A stretch of DNA of 64,000 nt, from NCBI RefSeq assembly GCF_900141805.1, contig NZ_FQYN01000002.1, positions 589,421 to 653,420 of the forward strand. The letters run 5' to 3'. The notes under the pieces were generated by a model, which was not told the origin of the DNA, ran no database searches, and saw only the letters and a program-made list of their open reading frames with translations. Of the stretch, positions 22,475 to 31,388 are shown one piece after another (position 1 is the stretch's first letter; each line of letters begins with the position of its first letter). This DNA is from Hymenobacter daecheongensis DSM 21074 (GTDB taxonomy: Bacteria; Bacteroidota; Bacteroidia; Cytophagales; Hymenobacteraceae). Position numbers and translations under genes: made by a program.

Positions 22475-22705
22475 TTAGTCGATAACGTCGTTGCGGCTGT
22501 TGCGGCGCAGCCGCCAGCCCGTGCGCATCATAAACAGCGCCACCACAATGCCAATCAGGCTGATGACCAGCCGGGTATTGTCCAGGCTATTGGCCGCCCA
22601 GTCGGTGTAGAACTGCGGGAAGCGCATGGCCTGCACAATGAGGAGCAGAGCGCCCGCCAGCAGGTATATCATGCTCCGGGTGCGGTCGGGGTGGGGAGTG
22701 GCCAT
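22475..22705 (-). CDS. Small two-helix membrane protein (paralogue 2)
   Basis: A 76-residue protein with helices at about 11-28 (MIYLLAGALLLIVQAMRF) and 46-62 (LVISLIGIVVALFMM), followed by the RTGWRLRR motif shared with its downstream neighbour. The 29-base gap suggests one transcript with it and the GNAT gene. Function is unknown. Confidence 0.7.
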   Translation of the reverse strand: MATPHPDRTRSMIYLLAGALLLIVQAMRFPQFYTDWAANSLDNTRLVISLIGIVVALFMMRTGWRLRRNSRNDVID

Positions 22706-22786
22706 AGAAACGGGGGTTGAAAGGCAAACTTAGTAGGAAATTCGCACTGGCTGCCGTTGCCCGGTAGCCCAGCCGGCCGGGCGGGG

Positions 22787-22816
22787 TTGCAAATTGGTTT
22801 TACGTGCGTACTTTTG
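22787..22816 (+). promoter_or_regulatory. Promoter of tRNA-Gly (-33 TTG, 19-base spacer, -7 TACTTTTG)
   Basis: TTG at 22787-22789 and TACTTTTG at 22809-22816 have the 19-base spacing expected of the Bacteroidota primary sigma factor. The mature tRNA begins 18 bases after the -7 box. Confidence 0.8.
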
Positions 22817-22834
22817 GCCTACCAAAGTTTTTCA

Positions 22835-22907
22835 GCGAGAGTAGCTCAGTTGGTAGAGCATCAGCTTCCCAAGCTGAGGGTCGCGAGTTCGAACCTCGTT
22901 TCTCGCT
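22835..22907 (+). tRNA. tRNA-Gly (anticodon CCC)
   Basis: The cloverleaf is complete. The acceptor stem is GCGAGAG with TTCTCGC, the D arm contains AGCTCAGTTGGTAGAGC, the anticodon stem TCAGC/GCTGA encloses TTCCCAA (anticodon CCC), and the T arm is GCGAG-TTCGAAC-CTCGT. The discriminator is U73, as expected for glycine. CCA is not encoded. A promoter and a terminator flank it, so it is a single-gene transcript. Confidence 0.97.
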
Positions 22908-22917
22908 CAGTTAGAGT

Positions 22918-22957
22918 CAGCCACCTAAACGCAAGTTTGGGTGGCTGTTTTATTTTC
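22918..22957 (+). terminator. Terminator of tRNA-Gly
   Basis: CAGCCACCTAAAC pairs with GTTTGGGTGGCTG (one wobble) over a GCAA tetraloop, followed by TTTTATTTT. Confidence 0.92.
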
Positions 22958-22989
22958 GCCGCGGCGGCTATTGCAGACCCAGGCCTGCC

Positions 22990-25536
22990 CTATGCCCCGC
23001 CCGCCAGGAAACGCGCCAGATACGGCGCGGTGCGACTTTTGGTGGCTTTGGCTACGGTGGCGGGCGGGCCGGCGGCTACTACGTGGCCGCCTTCTTCGCC
23101 GGCACCGGGGCCAATGTCCAGCACCCAGTCGGAGCCAGCTACTACGCGCATGTCGTGCTCCACTACTATCACTGTGTTGCCCGCTTCTACCAGGCCGTCG
23201 AGCTGCACTAGAAGCTTTTCTACGTCGGCGGGGTGCAGGCCGGTGGTGGGCTCGTCGAGGACGTAAAGGGAGTTGCCGCGCTGGGCGCGCTGCAGCTCGG
23301 TGGCCAGCTTGATGCGCTGGGCCTCGCCGCCCGATAGCTCGGTGGCGGGCTGACCGAGACGCAGGTAGCCCAGGCCCACTTCGCGCAGCACCGTGAGGGC
23401 CCGCTGCACCGTGGGTTCCTGGGCAAAGAAGTCCCAGGCATCGTCCACGTTCAGAGCTAGCACTTCGGCGATATTCTTCTCCTGATACTGTATTTCGAGG
23501 GTTTTGGCGTTGTAGCGGGCCCCGTGGCAGGTGGGGCAGGGCGAATACACGCTGGGCAAAAACAGCAGCTCCACCATCACAAAGCCTTCGCCCTGGCAGG
23601 TTTCGCAGCGGCCCTTGGCTACGTTGAAGGAAAAGCGGCCGGCATCGTAGCGGCGCTTGCGGGCCTCGGGGGTGGCAGCAAACAGCTTCCGGACGTGGTC
23701 GAACAGGCCAGTGTAGGTGGCCATGTTGGAGCGCGGCGTGCGCCCGATGGGCTTTTGGTCGACGCGCACCAGCCGCTTGAGGTGCTCCATGCCGCCCACG
23801 ATGCGCCCCCCGGATTCCGGGGGCGCGGCGCGTTCCAGCGGATCCAGCTCCTCTTCTTCCGTCGGTAGCTCGTGGCCGAGCTGGGCGGCGACCAAATCTA
23901 CCAGCACCTGGCTTACCAGACTCGATTTGCCGGAGCCCGACACGCCCGTGACCGTCGTGAAAACGCCCAGTGGAAACTCCACGCTGAGATTGTGCAGGTT
24001 GTTGCGCGTTACGCCGGCTAGCTTTAGCCAGCCGGTGGGGGTGCGCGGCTGGCGGGGCGGCAGGGCCGCGAGGTCGAAGAGGTGGCGGCGGGTTTGGGAG
24101 GCGGCGATGTGGGCCAGGCCGGCGGGCGGGCCGCTATAGAGCACTTCGCCGCCCTTCTCGCCGGCGGCGGGACCTACGTCTACCAGCCAGTCGGCCTGCC
24201 GGATAACGTCCAGATCGTGCTCTACCACAAACAGCGAGTTGCCGGCGCGCTTCAGCTCGGCCAACGCCGCCAGCAGGGCCTCGGTATCGGCCGGGTGCAG
24301 GCCGGCGGAAGGCTCATCGAGCACATACACCACCCCAAACAGATTGGAATACAGCTGCGTGGCCAGCCGCAGCCGCTGCAGCTCGCCCGGCGACAACGTG
24401 GGCGTGCTGCGCTCCAGCGCCAGGTAGCCCAAGCCTAAGTCGAGGAGCACCTGCAGGCGGGCGCAGAGGTCGGCGGCGATGCGCTGGGCCACTACGGCCT
24501 GCTCGGGGTGAGCAATGTCCTGCTTTTTGTTGCCGGTACTGTGGCCCGCGGCATACGGGCGCAGCAGCGCCGCCACCCGCTGCAGCGGCAGCCGCGAGAG
24601 GTCGGCAATATCGACGCCCGCGAACTTTACAGCCAACGACTCGGGCCGCAGCCGCTTGCCGTGGCACAGCGGACACTCGCTGCTGAGCATATACTGCAAC
24701 GCCCGCTTCTTCATCAGCGGGCTGTGAGTGGTGGCGAAGGTGTGCAGCACATGGCGCTTCACGCCGGTGAAAGTGCCCATATAGTTCGGCGGCTCCTTGC
24801 GCTTCAGGGCGCGCTTCGTTTCCTCGGGTGAGTAGCCGGGGTATACCGGCACCACGGGCTGCTCATCAGTGAACAGAATCCAGTCGCGGTCCTGCTGAGG
24901 CAGGTCGCGCCAGGGCGTATCCACGTCGTAGCCGAGCGCGACGAGGATGTCGCGCTGGTTCTGGCCGCCCCAGGCCTGGGGCCAGGCCGCAATGGCCCGC
25001 TCGCGGATGGTGAGCGAAGGATCGGGCACCATGCTTTGCTCCGTCACTTCGTAGATGCGGCCCAGGCCGTGGCAGGTGGGGCACGCGCCTTCGGGCGTGT
25101 TGGGCGAAAAGGCTTCGGCATACACGATGCTTTGCCCCGCCGGATACTGCCCGGCCCGCGAATACAGCATCCGCACCAGGTTGGAAAGCGTGGTGACCGA
25201 GCCTACCGAGGAGCGCGTGGTAGGCGTGCCGCGCTGCTGCTGCAACGCCACGGCCGGCGGCAAGCCCTCAATGGTATCTACTTCCGGCACGGCCATCTGG
25301 TGAAACAGCCGCCGCGCGTAGGGCGAAACCGATTCCAGGTAGCGCCGCTGGGCTTCAGCATACAGCGTCCCGAAGGCCAGCGACGATTTGCCCGAGCCCG
25401 ACACGCCCGTGAACACCACCAACGCATCGCGTGGAATATCGAGACTGACGTTTTTGAGGTTGTGCTCGCGGGCCCCGCGCACTTGCACGAAGCCGGTGAA
25501 ATCATTGAGAGTGGGCTGGGAAGGGTGGTTTGGCAT
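22990..25536 (-). CDS. UvrA2-type ABC ATPase (UvrA paralogue lacking the UvrB-binding domain)
   Basis: I start at the ATG at 25536 ([20 protein letters not shown]); an open extension of 42 residues is Arg-rich and unlike the family. The 848 residues contain two ABC modules: Walker [12 protein letters not shown] in both halves, signatures [12 protein letters not shown] and [12 protein letters not shown], zinc-finger pairs [24 protein letters not shown] and CPTCHGAR. In canonical UvrA a UvrB-binding domain of over 100 residues lies between the first zinc-binding region strands; here [19 protein letters not shown] runs straight into GACPTC. That and the LSPGELQ signature mark the UvrA2 class, linked to DNA-damage or drug tolerance. 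uvrB lies 1.8 kb away. Confidence 0.9.
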   Translation of the reverse strand: MPNHPSQPTLNDFTGFVQVRGAREHNLKNVSLDIPRDALVVFTGVSGSGKSSLAFGTLYAEAQRRYLESVSPYARRLFHQMAVPEVDTIEGLPPAVALQQQRGTPTTRSSVGSVTTLSNLVRMLYSRAGQYPAGQSIVYAEAFSPNTPEGACPTCHGLGRIYEVTEQSMVPDPSLTIRERAIAAWPQAWGGQNQRDILVALGYDVDTPWRDLPQQDRDWILFTDEQPVVPVYPGYSPEETKRALKRKEPPNYMGTFTGVKRHVLHTFATTHSPLMKKRALQYMLSSECPLCHGKRLRPESLAVKFAGVDIADLSRLPLQRVAALLRPYAAGHSTGNKKQDIAHPEQAVVAQRIAADLCARLQVLLDLGLGYLALERSTPTLSPGELQRLRLATQLYSNLFGVVYVLDEPSAGLHPADTEALLAALAELKRAGNSLFVVEHDLDVIRQADWLVDVGPAAGEKGGEVLYSGPPAGLAHIAASQTRRHLFDLAALPPRQPRTPTGWLKLAGVTRNNLHNLSVEFPLGVFTTVTGVSGSGKSSLVSQVLVDLVAAQLGHELPTEEEELDPLERAAPPESGGRIVGGMEHLKRLVRVDQKPIGRTPRSNMATYTGLFDHVRKLFAATPEARKRRYDAGRFSFNVAKGRCETCQGEGFVMVELLFLPSVYSPCPTCHGARYNAKTLEIQYQEKNIAEVLALNVDDAWDFFAQEPTVQRALTVLREVGLGYLRLGQPATELSGGEAQRIKLATELQRAQRGNSLYVLDEPTTGLHPADVEKLLVQLDGLVEAGNTVIVVEHDMRVVAGSDWVLDIGPGAGEEGGHVVAAGPPATVAKATKSRTAPYLARFLAGGA

Positions 25537-25689
25537 ACGCGGTCTAACGGTGCGGGCCGGGGCACGGTTATGACGGGGCTGGCCTGCGTGCCGGCTTGCG
25601 GCGCGACCGGACAGCCGCCCGCCGGAGCGCTCTATTGTTTGATTCTCTTCAATTCGCCGCAACTACTCCGCCCACACTCTGCAGTTCTC

Positions 25690-25697
25690 TATCTTTG
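25690..25697 (+). promoter_or_regulatory. -7 box of the T9SS cargo gene
   Basis: TATCTTTG, a full match, 43 bases before the ATG at 25740. It lies in the divergent gap with the UvrA2 gene. Confidence 0.65.
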
Positions 25698-25739
25698 GTT
25701 CCAAACCTCATTTTTCCTCATCTATCACCGATTACCCGT

Positions 25740-27113
25740 ATGAAAAAAACAGTACTATTTCTGGCCGGTTTGCTGCTGAGCGGCGCGGCGGCGCAGGCCC
25801 AGTGGGCGCTGCAGCCCATCGGCTTCCGCTACGATGCTACGCCTGCCTACATTGATGCGGTGGATGCGAACGTAGCCTGGGCCGCCGATTTTGACTACCC
25901 TTCCTCCATCGGCGACCGGCAAGTAGCCCGCACCATCAACGGCGGCGCTACCTGGACGGTAACGACCATCCCCACACTATTAGATGGCCAATCCGTGACG
26001 GGCCTTGTGGGGTTAAGCGCCACCGTTGCGCTGATTTGCGTGCATAATGACCAAGGCGGGGGCAGTATCCTGCGCACCATCGATGGCGGCACGACCTGGA
26101 CGGTGCAGACTACCGCCACCCAGTTTGGCGGCCAGTTCAGCTTCCCGGATATGATTGCCTTCTTCAGTCCTACCGAAGGCGTATGCGTAGGCGATAAACT
26201 CCCCGGCGACAACAGCTTCGAAATCTATGCCACCGCCAATGCAGGTACTACCTGGACCCGCATCCCGGACGCGACCCTACCCGTGCCCCTGGCCGACGAA
26301 TTCCCTGCTTATAATGGGGTGCTGAATAACCAGATTACGCCTTCGGTGGTTGGCAACTCCGTGTGGTGCCTGACCAGCGAGGGCCGGGTCCTCAAGTCGG
26401 CCAATAAAGGGCTCACCTGGACAATCAGCGACGCGGGCCTCGGGCTTAGCGGGCAGAGCGTCGCTTTCCGTGATGCCAACAACGGCCTGGCCATCGGCCT
26501 CGACGATACCGGCGGAGCCAACCACCAGCTGGCCCGCAGCACCGACGGCGGCACCACCTGGCAAATGCTCCCCTATACCGGCCCACTGCACCCTATGGCC
26601 CTCGACAACGTACCCGGCACCAGCCAGTTTCTTTCCGTCGGCGCGGACCTGAGCAGTTTGGGTGGCAACAACGACGCGGGCTCCTCCTACAGCCGCGACA
26701 ACGGCCAGACCTGGGTTAATATTGAAAATACCCGCAGCCACGTAGCGCTGGATGTAGCCTCGCCCACGGTGGCCTGGTCCGGCGCTTTTGCTCCGGCTAC
26801 CGGCACCGGCCTGGGAGCTTACAAGCTGACCAGCACCGTGCTCGGCAGCCGCCAAGATGTGGCGCTGCAGCGCGGTCTGAGCGTGTTTCCGAACCCAAGC
26901 GCCGACGGCCGCTTCACGGTGAAGCTGGCCAGCCTCAGCACCGACGCCCAACTGACCGTGTTCGATGCGCTGGGCCGGCCAGTATTCAGCCGCGCGGCCA
27001 AAGCCGCCACGCCGGCCCTCACGCTGGACTTGGGCCAGCAGGCCGCGGGCATCTACACGCTACAGGTGAAAACCGAAGGCGGTGCCGCCCAGCAGAAGCT
27101 GGTGATTCAGTAA
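25740..27113 (+). CDS. Secreted BNR/sortilin-like propeller protein with T9SS sorting domain
   Basis: The start MKKTVLFLAGLLLSGAAAQA gives a clean signal peptide. The 457-residue product has repeated Asp-box-like segments typical of BNR or photosynthesis-stability-factor-like propellers (RTINGGATWTV, RTIDGGTTWTV, TANAGTTWTR, KSANKGLTWTI, RSTDGGTTWQM, SRDNGQTWVN). The last 75 residues are a type A T9SS sorting domain (LSVFPNPSADGRF, TVFDALGRPVF, AAGIYTLQVKT). It is therefore probably exported by the type IX system and attached to or released from the surface. Ligand or activity is unknown. Confidence 0.88.
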   Translation: MKKTVLFLAGLLLSGAAAQAQWALQPIGFRYDATPAYIDAVDANVAWAADFDYPSSIGDRQVARTINGGATWTVTTIPTLLDGQSVTGLVGLSATVALICVHNDQGGGSILRTIDGGTTWTVQTTATQFGGQFSFPDMIAFFSPTEGVCVGDKLPGDNSFEIYATANAGTTWTRIPDATLPVPLADEFPAYNGVLNNQITPSVVGNSVWCLTSEGRVLKSANKGLTWTISDAGLGLSGQSVAFRDANNGLAIGLDDTGGANHQLARSTDGGTTWQMLPYTGPLHPMALDNVPGTSQFLSVGADLSSLGGNNDAGSSYSRDNGQTWVNIENTRSHVALDVASPTVAWSGAFAPATGTGLGAYKLTSTVLGSRQDVALQRGLSVFPNPSADGRFTVKLASLSTDAQLTVFDALGRPVFSRAAKAATPALTLDLGQQAAGIYTLQVKTEGGAAQQKLVIQ

Positions 27114-27140
27114 GCGGCGGCGTTTCTTACCGCTTGGTGT

Positions 27141-27187
27141 ATTAAAAAAAGCGCCCCGGCCAGTATGGCCAGGGCGCTTTTTTTAAT
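27141..27187 (+). terminator. Terminator of the T9SS cargo gene
   Basis: ATTAAAAAAAGCGCCC with GGCCA forms a near-perfect stem with TGGCC-GGGCGCTTTTTTTAAT around GTA, with A and T runs on either side. It could also stop transcripts from the minus strand. Confidence 0.93.
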
Positions 27188-27197
27188 AACTATCGGC

Positions 27198-27308
27198 CAA
27201 AAGGAACGTCCTGCTGAGCTTGTCGAAGCATCACTACCGCTTCGTTGAGTTACTAATCAGATGAAGCAGTAGAGATGCTTCGACAAGCTCAGCAGGACGT
27301 TCCTTTTG
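27198..27308. repeat. Perfect 35-bp inverted repeat (CCTGCTGAGCTTGTCGAAGC family)
   Basis: Arms 27198-27232 and 27274-27308 are exact complements of 35 bp. The 41-base centre has partly complementary CTACCGCTTC and GAAGCAGTAG, so the stem nearly continues. It lies between the convergent T9SS cargo gene and uvrB, beyond a normal terminator, and ends 12 bases from the uvrB stop. A GAGCTTGTCGAAG core is widespread in bacterial intergenic repeats. Confidence 0.95.
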
Positions 27309-27319
27309 TCTAAAACAAC

Positions 27320-29353
27320 CTATTCCCGCTTCGTCTTCACCATCTGCTTCAATTGCGCCAGTTCGTCGCGGTACTTGGCGGCCTGCAGAAAGTCGAGGTC
27401 TTTGGCGGCCCCTTCCATCAGCTTTTCAGTTTGCTTGATGAGCTTTTCGAGGTCCGTTTTGGTCATCATGGCAATGACGGGCTCGGCGGCCAGCAGCATG
27501 GTATCCGTGTCCGGCCCGGCGTAGGCATCCGGCTCGATGCGGCGCTTATCCGACAAAGACGTGGAAGCGTTGATTTCGTCGTGCGACTTGCGGACGGTGC
27601 GGGGCGTGATGCCATGCTCCTCGTTGTAGGCCAGCTGCACGGCGCGGCGGCGGTTGGTTTCATCAATGGCGCGCTGCATAGAGCCGGTCATGCGGTCGGC
27701 GTACATAATGACTTTGCCCTTCTCATTTCGGGCGGCGCGGCCCATCGTCTGAATCAGGCTGCGCTGGTCGCGCAGGAAGCCTTCCTTGTCAGCATCCAGA
27801 ATGGCGACCAGGCTCACCTCGGGCAAATCGAGGCCTTCGCGGAGCAGGTTTACGCCGATGAGCACATCGATAACACCCAAACGCAGCTGCCGCAGGATTT
27901 CGACCCGGTCGAGGCTTTTCACGTCGGAGTGCACGTATTGCGACTTGATGCCGAGGCGCTCCATATACTTCTGCAGCTCCTCGGCCATGCGCTTGGTAAG
28001 CGTGGTCACCAGCACCCGGTCGCCCATCTTCACGCGGTTGTCCACCTCATCCAGCAGGTCGTCGATCTGGTTTACGCTGGGCCGCACATCGATTTCGGGG
28101 TCGAGCAGGCCCGTGGGGCGAATGATCTGCTCAATGATAACGCCGCCGGACTGCGCCAGCTCATAATCGGAAGGCGTGGCCGACACGTAGATGGCCTGCC
28201 GGTACATACTCTCGAACTCGTTGAACGTGAGCGGACGGTTGTCCATCGCACTCGGCAGGCGGAAGCCGTACTCGACCAGTGCGGTTTTGCGGCTCCGGTC
28301 GCCGCCCCACATGGCCCGCACCTGCGGAATGGTGGCGTGGCTCTCGTCAATCACCATCAGGTAGTCGTCGGGAAAGTAGTCGAGCAGGCAGAAGGGCCGG
28401 CCGCCGGGCTGGCGGCCGTCGAAGTAGCGCGAGTAGTTCTCAATGCCCGAGCAGTAGCCCAGCTCCCGGATCATCTCCAGGTCGAACTCCGTGCGCTCCA
28501 TAATGCGCTTGGCCTCCGAGTCGCGGCCTTCCTTCTCGAAGTAGGCGTGCTGCTGCACCAGGTCGAACTGGATTTCCTTGATGCCCTGGTTCAGCGTGTC
28601 CTTGCCGGTCACGAACAGGTTGGCCGGGTAGAGCGTCACGCTGTCCTCATCGCTGAGCTTCTTACCGCTCTGCGGGTCAATCTTGTGAATGGCCTCTATT
28701 TCATCGCCGAAAAAGAAGATGCGGTAGGCAAAGTCGGCGTAGGCCGGATACAGGTCTACCGTGTCGCCCTTCACCCGGAACGTGCCGCGCGTGAACTCCA
28801 CCTCGGTGCGCGAGTACAGAATCTGCACGAACTGGTAGAGCAGGTTGTTGCGCGAGTATTTCAGCCCCGGGGCCAGGTAAATGACGTTTTTGCTGAACTC
28901 CTCGGGGTTGCCGATGCCGTAGATGCACGACACCGAGGCCACCACGATGATGTCGCGGCGGCCCGAGAGCAGCGTGGCGGTGCAGTGCAGCCGCAGCTTC
29001 TCAATCTCCTCGTTGATGGCCAGATCCTTCTCGATAAAGACGTCGGTGCTGGCAATGTAGGCCTCGGGCTGGTAGTAGTCGTAGTAGCTGATGTAGTACT
29101 CGACGGCGTTGTTCGGGAAAAACGACTTGAACTCGCTGTAGAGCTGGGCGGCCAGGGTTTTGTTGTGGCAGAGCACCAGCGTGGGGCGGCCGGTCTGGGC
29201 CACCACGTTGGCTACGGTGAAGGTTTTGCCGGTGCCGGTGGCACCCAGCAGCACCTGGGCCGGCTCGCCGCTTTCCACGCCCGCCACGAGCTGGGCAATG
29301 GCCCTGGGCTGGTCGCCGGTAGGTTTGAATTCAGAGGTCAGTTTATACTCCAT
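27320..29353 (-). CDS. uvrB: Excinuclease ABC subunit B
   Basis: UvrB verifies damage and loads UvrC in nucleotide excision repair. The 677-residue protein has the Walker A loop GATGTGKTFT at residues 38-47, the beta-hairpin YYDYYQPEAYI near residue 92, the DESHATIPQ Walker B region near 338, helicase motif VI in SLIQTMGRAARN, and a C-terminal UVR motif (LEKLIKQTEKLMEGAAKDLD). Length is normal. It stands alone between two terminator or repeat regions. The nearby UvrA-like protein lacks the domain that would bind it, so the working UvrA is probably encoded elsewhere. Confidence 0.97.
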   Translation of the reverse strand: MEYKLTSEFKPTGDQPRAIAQLVAGVESGEPAQVLLGATGTGKTFTVANVVAQTGRPTLVLCHNKTLAAQLYSEFKSFFPNNAVEYYISYYDYYQPEAYIASTDVFIEKDLAINEEIEKLRLHCTATLLSGRRDIIVVASVSCIYGIGNPEEFSKNVIYLAPGLKYSRNNLLYQFVQILYSRTEVEFTRGTFRVKGDTVDLYPAYADFAYRIFFFGDEIEAIHKIDPQSGKKLSDEDSVTLYPANLFVTGKDTLNQGIKEIQFDLVQQHAYFEKEGRDSEAKRIMERTEFDLEMIRELGYCSGIENYSRYFDGRQPGGRPFCLLDYFPDDYLMVIDESHATIPQVRAMWGGDRSRKTALVEYGFRLPSAMDNRPLTFNEFESMYRQAIYVSATPSDYELAQSGGVIIEQIIRPTGLLDPEIDVRPSVNQIDDLLDEVDNRVKMGDRVLVTTLTKRMAEELQKYMERLGIKSQYVHSDVKSLDRVEILRQLRLGVIDVLIGVNLLREGLDLPEVSLVAILDADKEGFLRDQRSLIQTMGRAARNEKGKVIMYADRMTGSMQRAIDETNRRRAVQLAYNEEHGITPRTVRKSHDEINASTSLSDKRRIEPDAYAGPDTDTMLLAAEPVIAMMTKTDLEKLIKQTEKLMEGAAKDLDFLQAAKYRDELAQLKQMVKTKRE

Positions 29354-29427
29354 GCAGAAGGAAAATTTTGGCGACTAAGGCAGCCCCGGATAACTCCATT
29401 GCGGCAAGGTAGGTTTCTTTGGAAACG

Positions 29428-29463
29428 AAAAAACCCGTCCGGGTGGCCCGACGGGTTTTTTTT
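29428..29463 (-). terminator. Terminator after the small exported protein gene
   Basis: On the minus strand ACCCGTCGGG pairs with CCCGGACGGGT around CCA, followed by TTTTTT. It separates the sigma/anti-sigma unit from uvrB. Confidence 0.88.
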
Positions 29464-29483
29464 CGCGCATTGCGGGGTCGCTG

Positions 29484-29678
29484 TCAGAAGCGGGTGATGC
29501 TGCTCAGCGGGAAAGCCGTGGGCGACCCGGTGGCCTCAGCGCCTGACGACGCAGCCTGGGGCAGTAGCTTTTCCGCTTTGGCTGGTCCGAGAGCCGCCGG
29601 CCGGGCCGGCGCTTCGCCGAACCGCACCAGTCCCAAACACACCCAAACCGCTAAAAGTAAGAGTACTGTTTTCATCAT
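29484..29678 (-). CDS. Small exported or membrane-anchored protein
   Basis: A 64-residue product with one hydrophobic N-terminal segment (KTVLLLLAVWVCLGLVRF) and a short Ala/Pro-rich remainder ending PLSSITRF. It follows the Dma-like gene by 45 bases, but a small hairpin with a T run lies in between, so its transcription may be separate or reduced. No family is recognised. It could be an accessory of the sigma/anti-sigma pair. Confidence 0.55.
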   Translation of the reverse strand: MMKTVLLLLAVWVCLGLVRFGEAPARPAALGPAKAEKLLPQAASSGAEATGSPTAFPLSSITRF

Positions 29679-29696
29679 GAATAAGCGTTAGGGTAA

Positions 29697-29722
29697 GATA
29701 AAAAAACCGTTGCGTTGCGCAA
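29697..29722 (-). terminator. Weak hairpin with T run after the Dma-like gene
   Basis: On the minus strand TTGCG-CAA-CGCAA is followed by CGGTTTTTTT. The stem is only 5 bp, so it may act as an attenuator and not a full stop before the small gene. Confidence 0.4.
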
Positions 29723-29723
29723 T

Positions 29724-31388
29724 TTAAGGAGTTAGCAGCGAATTCGACTTGCCACCGAATTCCACACTGGCTTCCAGGCCCACCGAGTACGGCCGCGAGC
29801 GGCGCAGCACCGACTGGTTGGGGTCGGCATTGAGCGTGTTCAGGCCGGCCTCGGCCGTAGGGCCTACCGATACGCTCCAGCGGGCGTTGGCGGGCTGGTA
29901 GCGGGCTCCGGCCCCGGCGCGGGCGGCCAGCTGCACCCGCCGGTAGGGCGAGCTGGCCGAGGCCAGATTGTAGACTTTGGTGGCTTCGGGTGCGCCTTCC
30001 AGCTCGGCGCGGCTGTTCAGCAGCACGTTCACCACTGCCCCTACTTTGGCATACACCGATACGCCGGGCTTGGCCGTGCCGTAGCGCACACCCACCGGCA
30101 AGCCGGCCGTGCGGTAGCGGTAATACGTGGCATGCGACACCGGCGCCCGGTATTGAATGATATCGGGGTCCATGTTGGCCGCGCCGGCCTCTACGGCGGC
30201 GTGGTGGCTGTCCAGAAAGCCGTAGGAGGTGCGCGACGAGGCCCGCTGTTCGGCGGCCTCCAGGCCCGTGAGCAGCGTCCAGTGCTTGTTCATGGTGTAG
30301 CTGGCCGTGAGAGCCGCGCGCTGGCCGAGGCCGGCCCGCAGGTGCTGCCGGTATTCGGCGGCGGCCACCCCATACGAGTCCGGACTGCCAACTGGCGCGT
30401 TTCGGCTGGAGTAGGTGGCGCTGGCACCGGGACGGGAGAAGTCGGCGTTGGGCGAATACGCTGAGGCGGCATAGGAGCCCAGCAGCCGCCACCGGCGGGG
30501 CCGGCCGGCCGTTTCCTTCTGCTCTGCGTCGGCGGGCTGGCCGGGGGCCGAAGTCAGGCTGGCCACCAGCGGCTGCTGAGGCAGCAGCGCGGGCCGGCCG
30601 TAGCTCAGGCCGCTTTGCAGCGCTGCCAGCCGGGCATCCAATTCGGCCAGCGCAGCCGAATATCCGGCAGATTGCGACGATTGGGAAGCCGCCGCCAGCA
30701 TCGGGCCCGAAGCCAGGGCCAGCTGCGCCGGGCCACCAGCCGCACCGGCCGAGCGGGCCACGCCCGAACGGAAGTCAGCGGAGCCGGAGCCAGTACCAGT
30801 GCGCCCGGCCCGCGGGGCTTCCGCGCCGGCCAGGGCACCCAGCCGGGCCGCGAAGCCCGCGGCCCGCTGGCTGGCTGCGACGGCCGCATCAGCCAGCACC
30901 GCTCCTGCGGCCTGCGGCGAAGCCGAACCTGCGGCCAACGCGCCATTGTTCGCAGCCATGCCGCTGCTGCTCATGGTGCTGGATGCAGCAGCCGTAGCAG
31001 CTTCCGCTGCCGACTGCCCCAGCGCCAGCCGCTCGGCGGCCGATGAAGCAGCGTCAGTACCGACAGCACTGGCCCGGCCGGGCTGCGCCGAAGCCGCAGT
31101 ACGGGCCGCCAGCTCAGGCTTTCCGCCCGACAGGCCGCCGTAGCGCAGGCCAAACCAGCTGCCAAAGCTCACGAGCAGCGCCACGCTGGCGGCCGCTACC
31201 CAGCGGTAGAGCAGCAGCCGGCGGCGGTAAGTTTCGTTCTGGCCCACCACCAGGTTGTGGTCGATCTGCTCCCAGAGGCTGGCGCGGGGCGGCACCTCGG
31301 CTTCCGCGAATTTCTGGCGGAACAGGTGCTCCAGGTCGCCGGTGGGCGGGCCGGAAGGCGGCGTATGATTAGTTTCGGAAGGTAGCAT
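29724..31388 (-). CDS. Dma-like trans-envelope anti-sigma candidate: cytoplasmic head, inner-membrane helix, Ala-rich linker, outer-membrane barrel
   Basis: The 554-residue protein has no signal peptide. Residues 18-50 (DLEHLFRQKFAEAEVPPRAS, LWEQIDHNL) resemble anti-sigma head helices. One membrane helix lies at about 64-82 (WVAAASVALLVSFGSWFGL). A periplasmic stretch of over 200 residues is extremely Ala/Ser/Gly-rich. The C-terminal 250 residues alternate like an outer-membrane beta-barrel (LLGSYAASAYSPN to YSVGLEASVEFGGK). This matches the dual membrane-spanning anti-sigma (Dma) architecture reported in Bacteroides thetaiotaomicron. Its start overlaps the sigma gene by 20 bases. Sigma binding is inferred from position and family. 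Confidence 0.8.
   Translation of the reverse strand: MLPSETNHTPPSGPPTGDLEHLFRQKFAEAEVPPRASLWEQIDHNLVVGQNETYRRRLLLYRWVAAASVALLVSFGSWFGLRYGGLSGGKPELAARTAASAQPGRASAVGTDAASSAAERLALGQSAAEAATAAASSTMSSSGMAANNGALAAGSASPQAAGAVLADAAVAASQRAAGFAARLGALAGAEAPRAGRTGTGSGSADFRSGVARSAGAAGGPAQLALASGPMLAAASQSSQSAGYSAALAELDARLAALQSGLSYGRPALLPQQPLVASLTSAPGQPADAEQKETAGRPRRWRLLGSYAASAYSPNADFSRPGASATYSSRNAPVGSPDSYGVAAAEYRQHLRAGLGQRAALTASYTMNKHWTLLTGLEAAEQRASSRTSYGFLDSHHAAVEAGAANMDPDIIQYRAPVSHATYYRYRTAGLPVGVRYGTAKPGVSVYAKVGAVVNVLLNSRAELEGAPEATKVYNLASASSPYRRVQLAARAGAGARYQPANARWSVSVGPTAEAGLNTLNADPNQSVLRRSRPYSVGLEASVEFGGKSNSLLTP

Noticed and set aside
25537..25662. 42-codon extension of the UvrA2 protein
   Set aside because: Arg/Pro-rich, unconserved in type, and in the divergent promoter region.
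27353..29497. A 714-codon open frame antisense to uvrB
   Set aside because: It mirrors the uvrB codons in a GC-rich genome; the His/Val/Gly-rich product is typical of antisense shadows.
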